Shown piece after piece: positions 48,878 through 57,141 of a stretch of 64,000 bases of DNA (the first letter of the stretch is position 1; each line of letters starts with the position of its first letter). Origin of the DNA: Pseudomonas citronellolis (lineage in GTDB: Bacteria > Pseudomonadota > Gammaproteobacteria > Pseudomonadales > Pseudomonadaceae); contig NZ_FOLS01000013.1 in NCBI RefSeq assembly GCF_900112375.1, positions 1 to 64,000 of the forward strand. The letters are read 5' to 3'. A program made the position numbers and the translations under genes. The notes beneath the pieces were generated by a model. The model worked only from the letters and a program-made list of their open reading frames with translations, was not told where the DNA came from and did not search any database.

Positions 48878-51280
48878 TCAGGCGGTGCTCGGCTGCAGGG
48901 CCTCGGCCTGTGCGGGCCGGGGCCTGGGCAGGAGGAAACAGGCCAGCGCCGGCAGCAGGACCATGGCGCCGAGCATGTTCCAGAGGAACATGAAGGCCAG
49001 CAGCACGCCCATGTCGGCCTGGAACTTGATGGCCGAGAAGGCCCAGGTGGCGACGCCCACCGCCAGGGTCAGGCCGGTCAGCAGGACCACCTTGCCGGTG
49101 AAGGTCAGCGCCGCGTAGTAAGCGTCCGAGAGGCTGTCGCCGGCGCGCATGCGCGCCAGGGTCACCGAGAGGATGTAGAGCGCGTAGTCCACGCCGATCC
49201 CCACGCCCAGGGCGATCACCGGCAAGGTGGCGACCTTCACGCCCATGCCCAGGGCCACCATCAGCGCCTCGGCCAGCAGGGAGGTGAGCATCAGCGGCAG
49301 GACCGCCACCAGCACGGCGCGCCAGGAACGGAAGGTGACGAAGCACAGCAGGATCACCGCGCCGTAGACCAGGAACAGCATCTGCCGCCAGGCCTGCTTG
49401 ACCACGATATTGGTCGCCGCGTCTATGCCGGCGCTGCCCCCGGCCAGCCTGAAGTGAATGCCGTCCCCGTCGTTGGCGGCGGCGAAAGCCTCCACCGCGC
49501 CGACCACGCGCGACAAGGTGTCGGCCTTGTGATCCTTCAGGTACACGTAGAGGGTCAGCAGGTCGCAGGCGTCGTTGTACAGGCCGCGCGGCGCCCCGGC
49601 GGTGATGAAGTTGAGCATCGACTGGTTCTTGATCAGCTCGAACCATTTCGGGTTGCCTTCGTTGAGGCCGACGAGCACCTGGCGGTTCAGCCGCGCCAGC
49701 GAGTTGGTCGACTCCACGCCCGGCAGCTGGCGCAGCTGCCACTCCAGCGCGTCGACCCGCTTGAGCACCTCGTAGCCGGCACAGCTGCCGTTGCCGTCGG
49801 TTTCCACCATCACGGCGAAGAGGTCGCTGCTGGCGCCGAAACGCTGGTTCATGAAGACCACGTCGCGGTTGTAGCGCGAATCGTCACGCAGTTCCGGGGC
49901 CCCCGGGTCGAGGTCGCCGATCTTCAGCTGGTGGCTGCCCAGCGCCCCCAGTCCGGCCAGCAGCACGGCGACGGCCAGCGCCAGCACGGCGCCCCGGCGG
50001 CGGGTGAAGCGGTCGAGCAGGCGCCACAGCGGATGGCGCGCGCCGGCCTGCTCGGCGCGCAGGCTGCGCGCGGCGGCACCGGCGCTGACGCCGCTGAACG
50101 AGAGCAGGATCGGCAACAGGATCAGGTTGGTGAAGATCAGCACGGCCACGCCCAGGCTGGCGGCGACGGCCAGTTCCTGGATCACCCGGATGTCGATCAC
50201 CAGGAGCACGGCGAAGCCCACCGCGTCGGCCAGCAAGGCGGTGAGCCCGGCGAGGAACAGGCGGCGGAAGGTGAAGCGCGCGGCAACGTACTTGTGGGTG
50301 CCGCGGCCGATGTCCTGCATGATGCCGTTCATCTTCTGCGCGCCGTGGCTCATGCCGATGGCGAAGACCAGGAAAGGCACCAGCATCGAGTACGGGTCCA
50401 GGTCGTAGCCCAGGGTTCTGATCAGCCCCAGTTGCCAGATCACCGCGATCAGCGAGCTGGCGACGACCAGGGCGGTACTGCGCACGCAGCGGGTGTACCA
50501 GAACACCATGGCGGTCACGATGACCACGGCGATGGCGAAGAAGGTCAGCACCTCGCGCAGGCCGTCGATGAGGTCCCCGACGATCTTGGCGAAGCCGGTG
50601 ATGTGCAGCTCGATATCGCCCTGCTGGTAATGCGTGCGCAGGTCCTCCAGGCGTGCGGACAACTGCGCATAGTCCAGCTTGCTGCCGTCGGGCAGGCGGC
50701 TGAGCAGAGGCACGTAGATTACGCTGGCGCTGCCGTCCGCGGCCACCAGCTGGCCGATTTCGCCGGAGCGGTCGACGTTGGCGCGCAGCTGGCGCAGGCT
50801 GGCCGGCGAGCCATCGTAGCCATCGGGGATCACCGGGCCGCCTTCCATGCCCTCCTCGGTCACGCCGGTCCAGCGGGTGTTCGGCGTCCACAGCGACTTC
50901 ATGCCGGCACGGTCCACGCCTGGAATCAGGAACACCTCGTCGTTGAGCTTGCGCAGGGCCTCCAGGTAAGCCGCGCCATAGATGCTTCCGGAACGGCTGA
51001 CCACGCCGATGCGTATGGCGTTGCCCAGCCCGCGCAGGTCGTCCTGGTGGCGCAGGTAGTTGGCGATGTACGGATGGTTGGCCGGGATGGTCTTCTCGAA
51101 GCTGGCATTGAGCTGCAGCCCCAGGGCTTTCCACCCCAGCAGCAGGGTTGCCAGCAGGCACAGCGCGATGACCGCGAGGCGATGGTTGAACAGGAGGCGC
51201 TCGACCAGGCTGCCGGACTGCCGATCGAAATCGGCCAGGCTGGCGACGATGGGGAAGCTGCTGGATGCGGGCTGTTGCAT
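48878..51280 (-). CDS. RND/MMPL-type hydrophobic-compound transporter
   Basis: An 800-residue RND-superfamily protein with two repeats of one helix, a large periplasmic loop and five helices. The hydrophobic clusters near 240-400 and 620-780 bracket an ASLGVAVLIFTNLILLPILL segment, typical of COG1033 'predicted RND exporters'. Such proteins neighbour DUF1302/DUF1329/Ycf48-like genes in steroid and aromatic clusters. It is coupled by 15 bases to the Ycf48-like gene. Transport of a lipophilic substrate is likely; direction is unknown. Confidence 0.88.
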   Translation of the reverse strand: MQQPASSSFPIVASLADFDRQSGSLVERLLFNHRLAVIALCLLATLLLGWKALGLQLNASFEKTIPANHPYIANYLRHQDDLRGLGNAIRIGVVSRSGSIYGAAYLEALRKLNDEVFLIPGVDRAGMKSLWTPNTRWTGVTEEGMEGGPVIPDGYDGSPASLRQLRANVDRSGEIGQLVAADGSASVIYVPLLSRLPDGSKLDYAQLSARLEDLRTHYQQGDIELHITGFAKIVGDLIDGLREVLTFFAIAVVIVTAMVFWYTRCVRSTALVVASSLIAVIWQLGLIRTLGYDLDPYSMLVPFLVFAIGMSHGAQKMNGIMQDIGRGTHKYVAARFTFRRLFLAGLTALLADAVGFAVLLVIDIRVIQELAVAASLGVAVLIFTNLILLPILLSFSGVSAGAAARSLRAEQAGARHPLWRLLDRFTRRRGAVLALAVAVLLAGLGALGSHQLKIGDLDPGAPELRDDSRYNRDVVFMNQRFGASSDLFAVMVETDGNGSCAGYEVLKRVDALEWQLRQLPGVESTNSLARLNRQVLVGLNEGNPKWFELIKNQSMLNFITAGAPRGLYNDACDLLTLYVYLKDHKADTLSRVVGAVEAFAAANDGDGIHFRLAGGSAGIDAATNIVVKQAWRQMLFLVYGAVILLCFVTFRSWRAVLVAVLPLMLTSLLAEALMVALGMGVKVATLPVIALGVGIGVDYALYILSVTLARMRAGDSLSDAYYAALTFTGKVVLLTGLTLAVGVATWAFSAIKFQADMGVLLAFMFLWNMLGAMVLLPALACFLLPRPRPAQAEALQPSTA

Positions 51281-51295
51281 GACGACCTCGGCTCT

Positions 51296-52414
51296 TCAGT
51301 GCTGCGCCGGCATGGCCGGCTGGGCGATACCTTGCAGGCTGCTGACCAGCAGCTCGCCGGCGGCGTTGCGGAGCATTGCCGTGGGTGCCGGCAGCGCCGT
51401 GCGCGCCAGCGGCTCCAGGCGCGTGCCGGACGAGCCGCCCTGCCATAGCTGGCCGGCCTGGTCGAGGAGCAGCACACTACCATCGCGCTGCAGCTGGCTG
51501 GCCACCACCGACACCGGTTGTGGCAGCGCCAGCCGGCTCCAGCTCTGGCCGTGGTCGTCGGAACGGAAGGCATTGCCGCGCAGGCCGGCGACCACCAGGC
51601 TGTCGCCGTGGGCGCTGACGGTGAAGTAGCTGCCCTGGTAGGGCGTGTTCAGGCGGGTGAAGCTGGCGCCATGGTCGGCGGAGCGGAACACCCTGCCCTC
51701 CTCGCCGACGATATAGAGGTAGGCTCCCGCCCCGGCAATCGCATACAGATGCCGTGAGCCCGGGTTGTCGAGGCGGGTGGAAAGCGACTGCCAGCTGCGG
51801 CCGCCATCGTCGGTTCGCAGGATCAGGTTGTAGGCGCCGATGACGAAGCCGTGCTTCTCGTCGGCGAAGTGCAGGTCGAGGAAGGGCTTGTCCGGGCCGT
51901 CCTCGACCAGGCGCTGGGCGTTGCTCACGGCACTGGACTGGCTATCGGCCCCGTCGCGCGCCTGGGCCTCGTCCAGCACGAGCTGGGCTGCCTGGCCGCC
52001 GCGCAGCTGGACACTCCAGCTCAGGCCGCCGTCGTCGCTGTGCAGCACGGTGCCGAAATGCCCCACGGCCCAGCCCTGCTCGGGCGTGGGGAAGCGCACG
52101 GCGGTGAGGGTCACGCTGACCGGCACGCGTGCCTGGCGCCAATGCCTGCCGCCATCCTCGGACAGCAGGATCAGGCCGCGCTCGCCCACCGCCACCAGGC
52201 GCCTGCCGGTGTCCTGCAGGGCGAGGATGGCCGCCTGTTCGAAAGACTCCGCGTGCAGCGCAGGACGGCTATCGGCATCGGCCAGCGGCAGGGCAGCCGG
52301 CGCACCGGCACCGAACGCACCGCTGACCAGAACCAGGGAAACGGCAAGGATCGATGAACACCATGGACGCGTGGCAACGCGGCGGCGCGAGCCGCTGGGC
52401 AAGGCAATCTGCAT
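51296..52414 (-). CDS. Ycf48/Hcf136-like BNR-repeat protein
   Basis: A 372-residue secreted protein with a signal-peptide-like N-terminus (about residues 1-40) and a seven-bladed propeller made of Asp-box repeats. Visible repeats are LSEDGGRHW, LHSDDGGLSW, LRTDDGGRSW, FRSADHGASF and FRSDDHGQSW. Related proteins (YCF48 family) are assembly factors in cyanobacteria. In proteobacteria they sit beside RND exporters of this type, as here, probably as periplasmic partner. Confidence 0.86.
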   Translation of the reverse strand: MQIALPSGSRRRVATRPWCSSILAVSLVLVSGAFGAGAPAALPLADADSRPALHAESFEQAAILALQDTGRRLVAVGERGLILLSEDGGRHWRQARVPVSVTLTAVRFPTPEQGWAVGHFGTVLHSDDGGLSWSVQLRGGQAAQLVLDEAQARDGADSQSSAVSNAQRLVEDGPDKPFLDLHFADEKHGFVIGAYNLILRTDDGGRSWQSLSTRLDNPGSRHLYAIAGAGAYLYIVGEEGRVFRSADHGASFTRLNTPYQGSYFTVSAHGDSLVVAGLRGNAFRSDDHGQSWSRLALPQPVSVVASQLQRDGSVLLLDQAGQLWQGGSSGTRLEPLARTALPAPTAMLRNAAGELLVSSLQGIAQPAMPAQH

Positions 52415-52462
52415 GACGCTGACTCTTGTAATTGTTATGGCGGTGACGGCGCTGCGGCGTGA

Positions 52463-53206
52463 TCAGAACACCGTGCCGCCGTCGGCGTTGAGCACCTGGC
52501 CGGTGATGAAACCCGCCTCTTCCGAGGTGATGAAGGCGAGCAGCCCGCACAGGTCTTCCGGCACGCCGTTGCGCTTGATCAACTGCTGTTCGCACACCGC
52601 GGCGAACAGCGCCGGCGGCAGGTTCTTCTCCGACGCCGCGGTGCGCGTGAGCCCTGGGGAAATCGCATTGACGGTGATGCCCTGCGGGCCAAGCTCGGCG
52701 GCCAGGGCGCGGACCAGGCCGATACCGGCCATCTTGGTGGTGATGTAGGCGGCGAAGTTGGGCATCGGATTGCCCACGGTGCTGGAGGCGATCTGCACGA
52801 TACGGCCGTATCCACGGCTGGCCATGTCCGGGGCGAAGCACTGGGCCAGCAGCAGCGAGGCCTCGACGTTCACCGCCTCGAAGCGCCGGAAGCATTCCAG
52901 GGTCAGTTCGGCGAAAGGAACCAGCGGCATGTAGGCGGCATTGTTGACCAGGATGTCGCAGCGCCCGAAGCGCTCCAGCACCTTGCCCGCGAAGCGTCGC
53001 AGGGCCTCGGCGTCGGCCAGGTCGAAGGCCTCGGCATAGACTTCGGCGCCCAGTTCGCGCACCGCGGCGACGGCTTCTTCGGGGAGGCTCAGGTCGGCCA
53101 TGGCCAGGTGGCATCCCTGGCGGGCCAGGTGGCAGGCGAAGTGGTGGCCCAGGGCGCCAGCGGCGCCGGTGATGACCGCGACGCGGCCTTGGTGAGTACT
53201 CTGCAC
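52463..53206 (-). CDS. SDR-family oxidoreductase
   Basis: A 247-residue classical SDR with TGAAGALG, NNAAY, SST and an intact active site (YITTK). GTG 53206 is the start, with AGGAG 8 bases upstream. It is the first gene of the transcription unit running down to about 39.8 kb and shows an AAnAAnAA-rich leader and a promoter region shared in part with the LysR-adjacent operon. Confidence 0.87.
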   Translation of the reverse strand: MQSTHQGRVAVITGAAGALGHHFACHLARQGCHLAMADLSLPEEAVAAVRELGAEVYAEAFDLADAEALRRFAGKVLERFGRCDILVNNAAYMPLVPFAELTLECFRRFEAVNVEASLLLAQCFAPDMASRGYGRIVQIASSTVGNPMPNFAAYITTKMAGIGLVRALAAELGPQGITVNAISPGLTRTAASEKNLPPALFAAVCEQQLIKRNGVPEDLCGLLAFITSEEAGFITGQVLNADGGTVF

Positions 53207-53220
53207 GATGAGTCTCCTGG

Positions 53221-53234
53221 TTGTTGTTCTTGTT
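53221..53234 (-). promoter_or_regulatory. Hfq/Crc (CA) motif cluster before SDR operon
   Basis: The sense strand reads AACAAGAACAACAA: three overlapping exact AAnAAnAA motifs, 14-27 bases before the GTG at 53206 and just before the SD. The densest such site in the window. Confidence 0.65.
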
Positions 53235-53292
53235 ATCGGGGCGCCCGCTTGGCCGCCCGGCTCTATGGCAACGACCTTATCGCCCGCCTATT

Positions 53293-53304
53293 CATTCGGG
53301 AAAT
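53293..53304 (-). promoter_or_regulatory. Shared promoter-region motif ATTTCCCGAATG, copy 1
   Basis: This 12-base sequence, 87 bases before the SDR start codon, recurs exactly at 63656-63667 upstream of the other operon of this cluster. It may be a binding site for a common regulator such as the flanking LysR protein. Confidence 0.45.
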
Positions 53305-53359
53305 CGTTTGTCGGAATCCAAGGTATCCATGGAACAAATGAGTCAACGCTCCCCGCCCA

Positions 53360-53418
53360 AAAGCGAATGCCCGTGCCTACCACCTCCCTGGCAAGGGATG
53401 GGCGGGCACGGGCATTCG
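53360..53418 (-). terminator. Terminator after the 53.4-63 kb operon
   Basis: A 14-base perfect stem (CGAATGCCCGTGCC / GGCACGGGCATTCG) with a 27-base loop that can itself fold. On the minus strand it is followed by CTTTTG. It lies 17 bases after the monooxygenase stop and separates the two minus-strand operons. Confidence 0.65.
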
Positions 53419-53434
53419 GAGCGGCCGGGGCCTC

Positions 53435-54568
53435 TCAGATGGGTGCGCGCAGGGCCTCCTGGGCCGTGATCATCACCCGGGTGTGCTCTTCCAGCGAGCC
53501 GCCTTCCTGCTCGATCTGCCCCAGCCGCCCGGAGGCGCGCACTACCAGGCTGGCGCGGTCGAAGTGGCGCCCGGCGTAGGCCGTCAGCGCGCCTTCCAGC
53601 GAGTGCCGCCGGCCCAGCTCCTCGGCCAGGACGATGGCGCCCTCGATGGCGATGCCCGCGCCGGACGCCAGGTGCGGCGTGGTGGCATGCACGGTGTCGC
53701 CCAGCAATACGATGCGCCCCTTGTGCCAGGGCGCCCCTATCATGTGCCCGGCCAGCGGCCGGTACAGCAGACGGTGGTTGCGCAGCGAGCCATCGAGGAT
53801 GCCCTCGCGGATCTCGGCGACCTGGCCACCGAACTCCCCCAGCAACTCGGCCAGCTTGCCCGGCCACTCCTCCGGCGGAATGAAGTCCATGCCCTCGCGC
53901 TTGTCGAGGACGAACAGGTAGCATTCGCTGTCGCTGATGGGGTTCACCCCGGCCTTGGTGGTACGCCCCATGTAGACCGTGGAATTCTCCCTCTGCCGCG
54001 GCACCACGGCACGCCACGAACCCTGCCCGGTGAAGCGCGGGCCGGGGAAATCAGGCAATACGAGCTTGCGCACTGCCGAGTTGACCCCGTCGGCGCCTAT
54101 CACCAGGTCGTAGCGTTCGCCAGTGCCGTCGCTGAACAGCACGTCCACCCCTGCCTCGTCCTGGCGCATGTCCCGGAAGCTCTGCCCCAGGCGTACGCGC
54201 ACTCCTGCCCGCTCGGTCGCCCGGGCCAAGATGCGGGCCAGCACCGGCCGCAGAATGCCGGCCGCCCCCGGCAGGTCCTCGGCGCCTGGAATGGCGGCTA
54301 TCGGCACCGTGCGGGTGACGTTGCCGTTGGCGTCACAGATGTCGATGGCCCGCCAGGAGCCACCTTCGTGCAACACCTCGTCGACCACGCCGATCTGCCG
54401 CAGGGCACGCAGCGTCGGCCCGCTGATGGTGATGCCGGCACCGTCAGGCGCCCAGTTCGGGTTGATCTCCACCAGCTCGACGGCGATGCCCTGCTTGCTC
54501 AGTTCGATGGCGGCGCACATGCCGCCGATCCCCCCACCGACAACGAGCGCACGCTGAATCAGTGCCAT
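53435..54568 (-). CDS. FAD-dependent aromatic monooxygenase (salicylate-hydroxylase-like)
   Basis: A 377-residue class A flavoprotein hydroxylase. GGGIGG near the N-terminus, the DG motif VIGADGVNSAVRKL (about 160) and the GD motif VLLGDTVHATTPHLASGAG (about 285) are all intact. Length and pattern match 3-hydroxybenzoate 6-hydroxylase/6-hydroxynicotinate 3-monooxygenase/salicylate hydroxylase types. It hydroxylates, possibly with decarboxylation, an aromatic acid using NADH and O2, giving a substrate for the extradiol dioxygenase encoded upstream at 56183. Confidence 0.88.
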   Translation of the reverse strand: MALIQRALVVGGGIGGMCAAIELSKQGIAVELVEINPNWAPDGAGITISGPTLRALRQIGVVDEVLHEGGSWRAIDICDANGNVTRTVPIAAIPGAEDLPGAAGILRPVLARILARATERAGVRVRLGQSFRDMRQDEAGVDVLFSDGTGERYDLVIGADGVNSAVRKLVLPDFPGPRFTGQGSWRAVVPRQRENSTVYMGRTTKAGVNPISDSECYLFVLDKREGMDFIPPEEWPGKLAELLGEFGGQVAEIREGILDGSLRNHRLLYRPLAGHMIGAPWHKGRIVLLGDTVHATTPHLASGAGIAIEGAIVLAEELGRRHSLEGALTAYAGRHFDRASLVVRASGRLGQIEQEGGSLEEHTRVMITAQEALRAPI

Positions 54569-54602
54569 GGTCTTTCTCCTGGATGCATCTGTGCCTGTAG
54601 GC

Positions 54603-55766
54603 TCATTCGGTGGTTCCGCCCAGTCGTTCCGCCAGCCAGTCGGCGATCAGGGCTCCGGCATTGCCGGGGTTGTCCAGCGAGCTGTGTTCGACGCCGCCTT
54701 CGCGGTCGGTGAAGACGATCAGCTCCTTGTCCGGGCTGTTGACCAGTTGCTCGAAGGTGAGATGGGCATAGCGCAGGGGGATCTGGCGGTCATTCTCGCC
54801 GTGGGTGACGAGGAAGGGCACGCGGATGCGCTCGAGCACCCCGTCCAGGTGCATGTGCTCGGCCCTGGCGAAGAAGTCGTCGAGGTCGCGGGCGCCGAAC
54901 ACCCATTGCACGTGCTTCCAGTAGTGCGGAACGGGATTTTCGCCCTCGCGCTTCAGGCGTGCCTGTTGCACGGCCCGCCAGTCGTGGTTGGCGCCCCAGA
55001 CCGCGCCGCAGGCGAAGCGCGGCTCGAAGGCCACGGCGCGCGGACAGTAGTAGCCGCCCAGGGAAACCCCGAGCGCGCCGATGCGACGAGGGTCCACCTC
55101 GGGGTGTGTCTCCAGCCAGTCGACCACCCGGCTCGCCCACACCTCGGTGTCATGCACCGCCGGCATGCCATGCAGGCGCAAGGCTTCGCCGGTTCCCGGC
55201 TGGTCGATGAACAGTGCCGACAGGCCGCGCTCGGCGAACTGGCTGCCCATGACACTCTTCTGCAGCATCTCCTTGGTGCTGTCGAGGCCGTTCATGATCA
55301 CCACGATGGGCGCTCGGGCTCCGGGGGCAAGGCCCTCGGCGCGAACGTAGAGGCCGCTGATGCAGGCCTCGCCATAGGGAATCTCGACCCGCTGGCAGTT
55401 CTCGTGGCGCAGCTGGCGGCTCTGCTCGAAGAGTTCGAGCGAACGCTTGTACAGCGCCAGGCGGTGCTCGTAGCCGTGCGCCTGCATGCGCTCGGCGATG
55501 GTGTAGTACAGGGCGGCGCGCCCCAGCTTGTCACCCGCGGAACGCTTGCGCCCACGCGCCAGGTCCGCGTCGGCCAGTTCGACCAGCTTGTCGCCGCCGC
55601 CCTTCCAGGCCTGGAAAAAAGCCTCGGTGCCGGGGTCATCCCCTGCCCTGGCGACGTCCAGCAGGGGGGCGCACATCGCATCCACCTCCCCGATGTTGCC
55701 GCCGTGGGTCAGGGCGATCATCGTCGAGAGGCTCCAGACATAGTTGGTGGGAAAGTACTGAAACAT
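54603..55766 (-). CDS. Alpha/beta hydrolase, DHPON-hydrolase-like
   Basis: A 387-residue enzyme with a helical N-terminal region (about 1-130) and an alpha/beta hydrolase core. The catalytic triad is Ser in GVSLGG, Asp in HGENDRQIP and His in GGVEHSS. The architecture resembles 2,6-dihydroxypseudooxynicotine hydrolase and other FrsA-like C-C hydrolases, which cleave an acyl side chain from an aromatic ring. The same operon encodes a ring hydroxylase and a ring-cleavage dioxygenase, so removal of a side-chain acyl group is plausible. Confidence 0.82.
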   Translation of the reverse strand: MFQYFPTNYVWSLSTMIALTHGGNIGEVDAMCAPLLDVARAGDDPGTEAFFQAWKGGGDKLVELADADLARGRKRSAGDKLGRAALYYTIAERMQAHGYEHRLALYKRSLELFEQSRQLRHENCQRVEIPYGEACISGLYVRAEGLAPGARAPIVVIMNGLDSTKEMLQKSVMGSQFAERGLSALFIDQPGTGEALRLHGMPAVHDTEVWASRVVDWLETHPEVDPRRIGALGVSLGGYYCPRAVAFEPRFACGAVWGANHDWRAVQQARLKREGENPVPHYWKHVQWVFGARDLDDFFARAEHMHLDGVLERIRVPFLVTHGENDRQIPLRYAHLTFEQLVNSPDKELIVFTDREGGVEHSSLDNPGNAGALIADWLAERLGGTTE

Positions 55767-55788
55767 GGGTTCGACCTTTAGCTTGAAA

Positions 55789-56172
55789 TCAGGGATGCCT
55801 GGCCACGCGCCGCTGCGGCGCCGGCGCGGCCGGGAGTTGCCGGGGAATCCACACGCCGCCGTCGGCCGCCACGCGCGCCTGCACTGGCGTCAGGCGCTGG
55901 CCGACGCAGGGTCCGGCGAAGCAGTGTCCGGCGCGGATGTCGAAGTGCGCGGAATGGGCGAAGCAGACGATGTGCTGGCCATCGCCGGAGAGAAACATGT
56001 CCTGCCGGTAGTCCAGCGGGCGATGGTTGTGCGGGCAGTCGTTGAGCCAGACGAACACCTCCTCGCCCTGGCGCACCGCGAATACCCGGTCGTCCCGCCC
56101 CTCGCGCAACAGGCCCCGGGCGCCGCCGTCGGGAATGTCCCGGAGCAGGCAGAGCAGTTGTTCATCCGGCAT
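55789..56172 (-). CDS. Rieske [2Fe-2S] ferredoxin-like protein
   Basis: A 127-residue Rieske protein. Cluster ligands are in CPHNHRPLD (CxH) and CFAHSAHFD (CxxH). Start ATG 56172 is preferred because GAGGAAG lies 7 bases upstream; GTG 56190 would overlap the preceding gene. It could donate electrons to an oxygenase, but no Rieske oxygenase is in the window, so the partner is unclear. It lies 10 bases after the extradiol dioxygenase gene. Confidence 0.83.
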   Translation of the reverse strand: MPDEQLLCLLRDIPDGGARGLLREGRDDRVFAVRQGEEVFVWLNDCPHNHRPLDYRQDMFLSGDGQHIVCFAHSAHFDIRAGHCFAGPCVGQRLTPVQARVAADGGVWIPRQLPAAPAPQRRVARHP

Positions 56173-56182
56173 GGCCGCTTCC

Positions 56183-57115
56183 TCACTCACCCGGCGCCCA
56201 TTTGTCGATGGCGTCGAAGAGGAAGATCTGCGAGTTGTCCGAGCCGGGGTCCATCGCCCGTGCCGCCCACAGTTCGTCGTGCTGGTCCATGTCGGCGTCC
56301 ATTTCCATCACGGCGCCAAAGGGGCTGTTGAAGTACCAGAAGTAGTTGCTGCCCATGATGTGCCGCCCCGGCCCCCAGAAGCTGCGATAGCCCTTCTTGA
56401 CGAAGCGCCAGCCCTGCTGCAGGACCTCGCCGGCCGAGCCCAGGTGGAAGGTGAAGTGGTTGCAGCCGACCATGTGCTCGTTCTGGCTCTGGATCATGAA
56501 CAGCGTGTGGTGATCCAGGGTGCCGGCCGGGCGCATGAACGGGCCGAGGTGGTTGAAGCGGTCGGTGACCACGAAGCCCAGGCGCCGGTAGAAGGCCTCG
56601 GCCTTGTCCACGTCGGAGACGAAATACACCACGTGCGACAGCGAGCGCGGTTCGATATGGGCATCGGGGTCCGCGGCGCAGTCGTTGGGGGCCCGCCCCG
56701 GCGCCTGGCCCGGCACGTTGAAGCCCAGGTAGCGCGCCTGGATCGGCTGCCGGCGGGTGACCATGAAAGCCACGCCGAAGCCGCCGTCGTCCAGGCAGTG
56801 CAGGCTGCCATCGGCGTCGATGCGCAGCTCCCGGTCACGCCCGAGCTCGTCGCGGATCGCCGCCAGCGTGGCCTCGTCGGCCACGCCATAGACGGTCTCG
56901 CGCAGTGAAGGCGAAACCGCCCCCGGCGGCAGCGGTGGCAGGCCGGGCGCATCGCTGCGCCGCACGATGAGGCCGGTGCCATCGAGGGCGACGTAGACGC
57001 CGCCGCCCGCCGGGTCGTAGTCCTGCACGCGCAGGCCATAGTCAACCAGGTACTGGTGGGCGCCCTGGAGGTCTTCGACGCCGAAGACCAGGTATTCAAG
57101 ACCGACGATATTCAT
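56183..57115 (-). CDS. Two-domain extradiol (VOC) ring-cleavage dioxygenase
   Basis: A 310-residue type I extradiol dioxygenase with two VOC domains. The C-terminal domain holds the iron ligands: His in LSHVVYF, His in CNHFTFHL and Glu in GAVMEMD, all conserved. It resembles 2,3-dihydroxybiphenyl/catechol 2,3-dioxygenases. It would cleave a catechol made by the pathway's hydroxylases to a 2-hydroxymuconic-type product, which the FAH enzymes could then hydrolyse. SD AGGAG. Confidence 0.87.
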   Translation of the reverse strand: MNIVGLEYLVFGVEDLQGAHQYLVDYGLRVQDYDPAGGGVYVALDGTGLIVRRSDAPGLPPLPPGAVSPSLRETVYGVADEATLAAIRDELGRDRELRIDADGSLHCLDDGGFGVAFMVTRRQPIQARYLGFNVPGQAPGRAPNDCAADPDAHIEPRSLSHVVYFVSDVDKAEAFYRRLGFVVTDRFNHLGPFMRPAGTLDHHTLFMIQSQNEHMVGCNHFTFHLGSAGEVLQQGWRFVKKGYRSFWGPGRHIMGSNYFWYFNSPFGAVMEMDADMDQHDELWAARAMDPGSDNSQIFLFDAIDKWAPGE

Positions 57116-57141
57116 GGTGCTTTGCTCCTGTCCCGGATCGC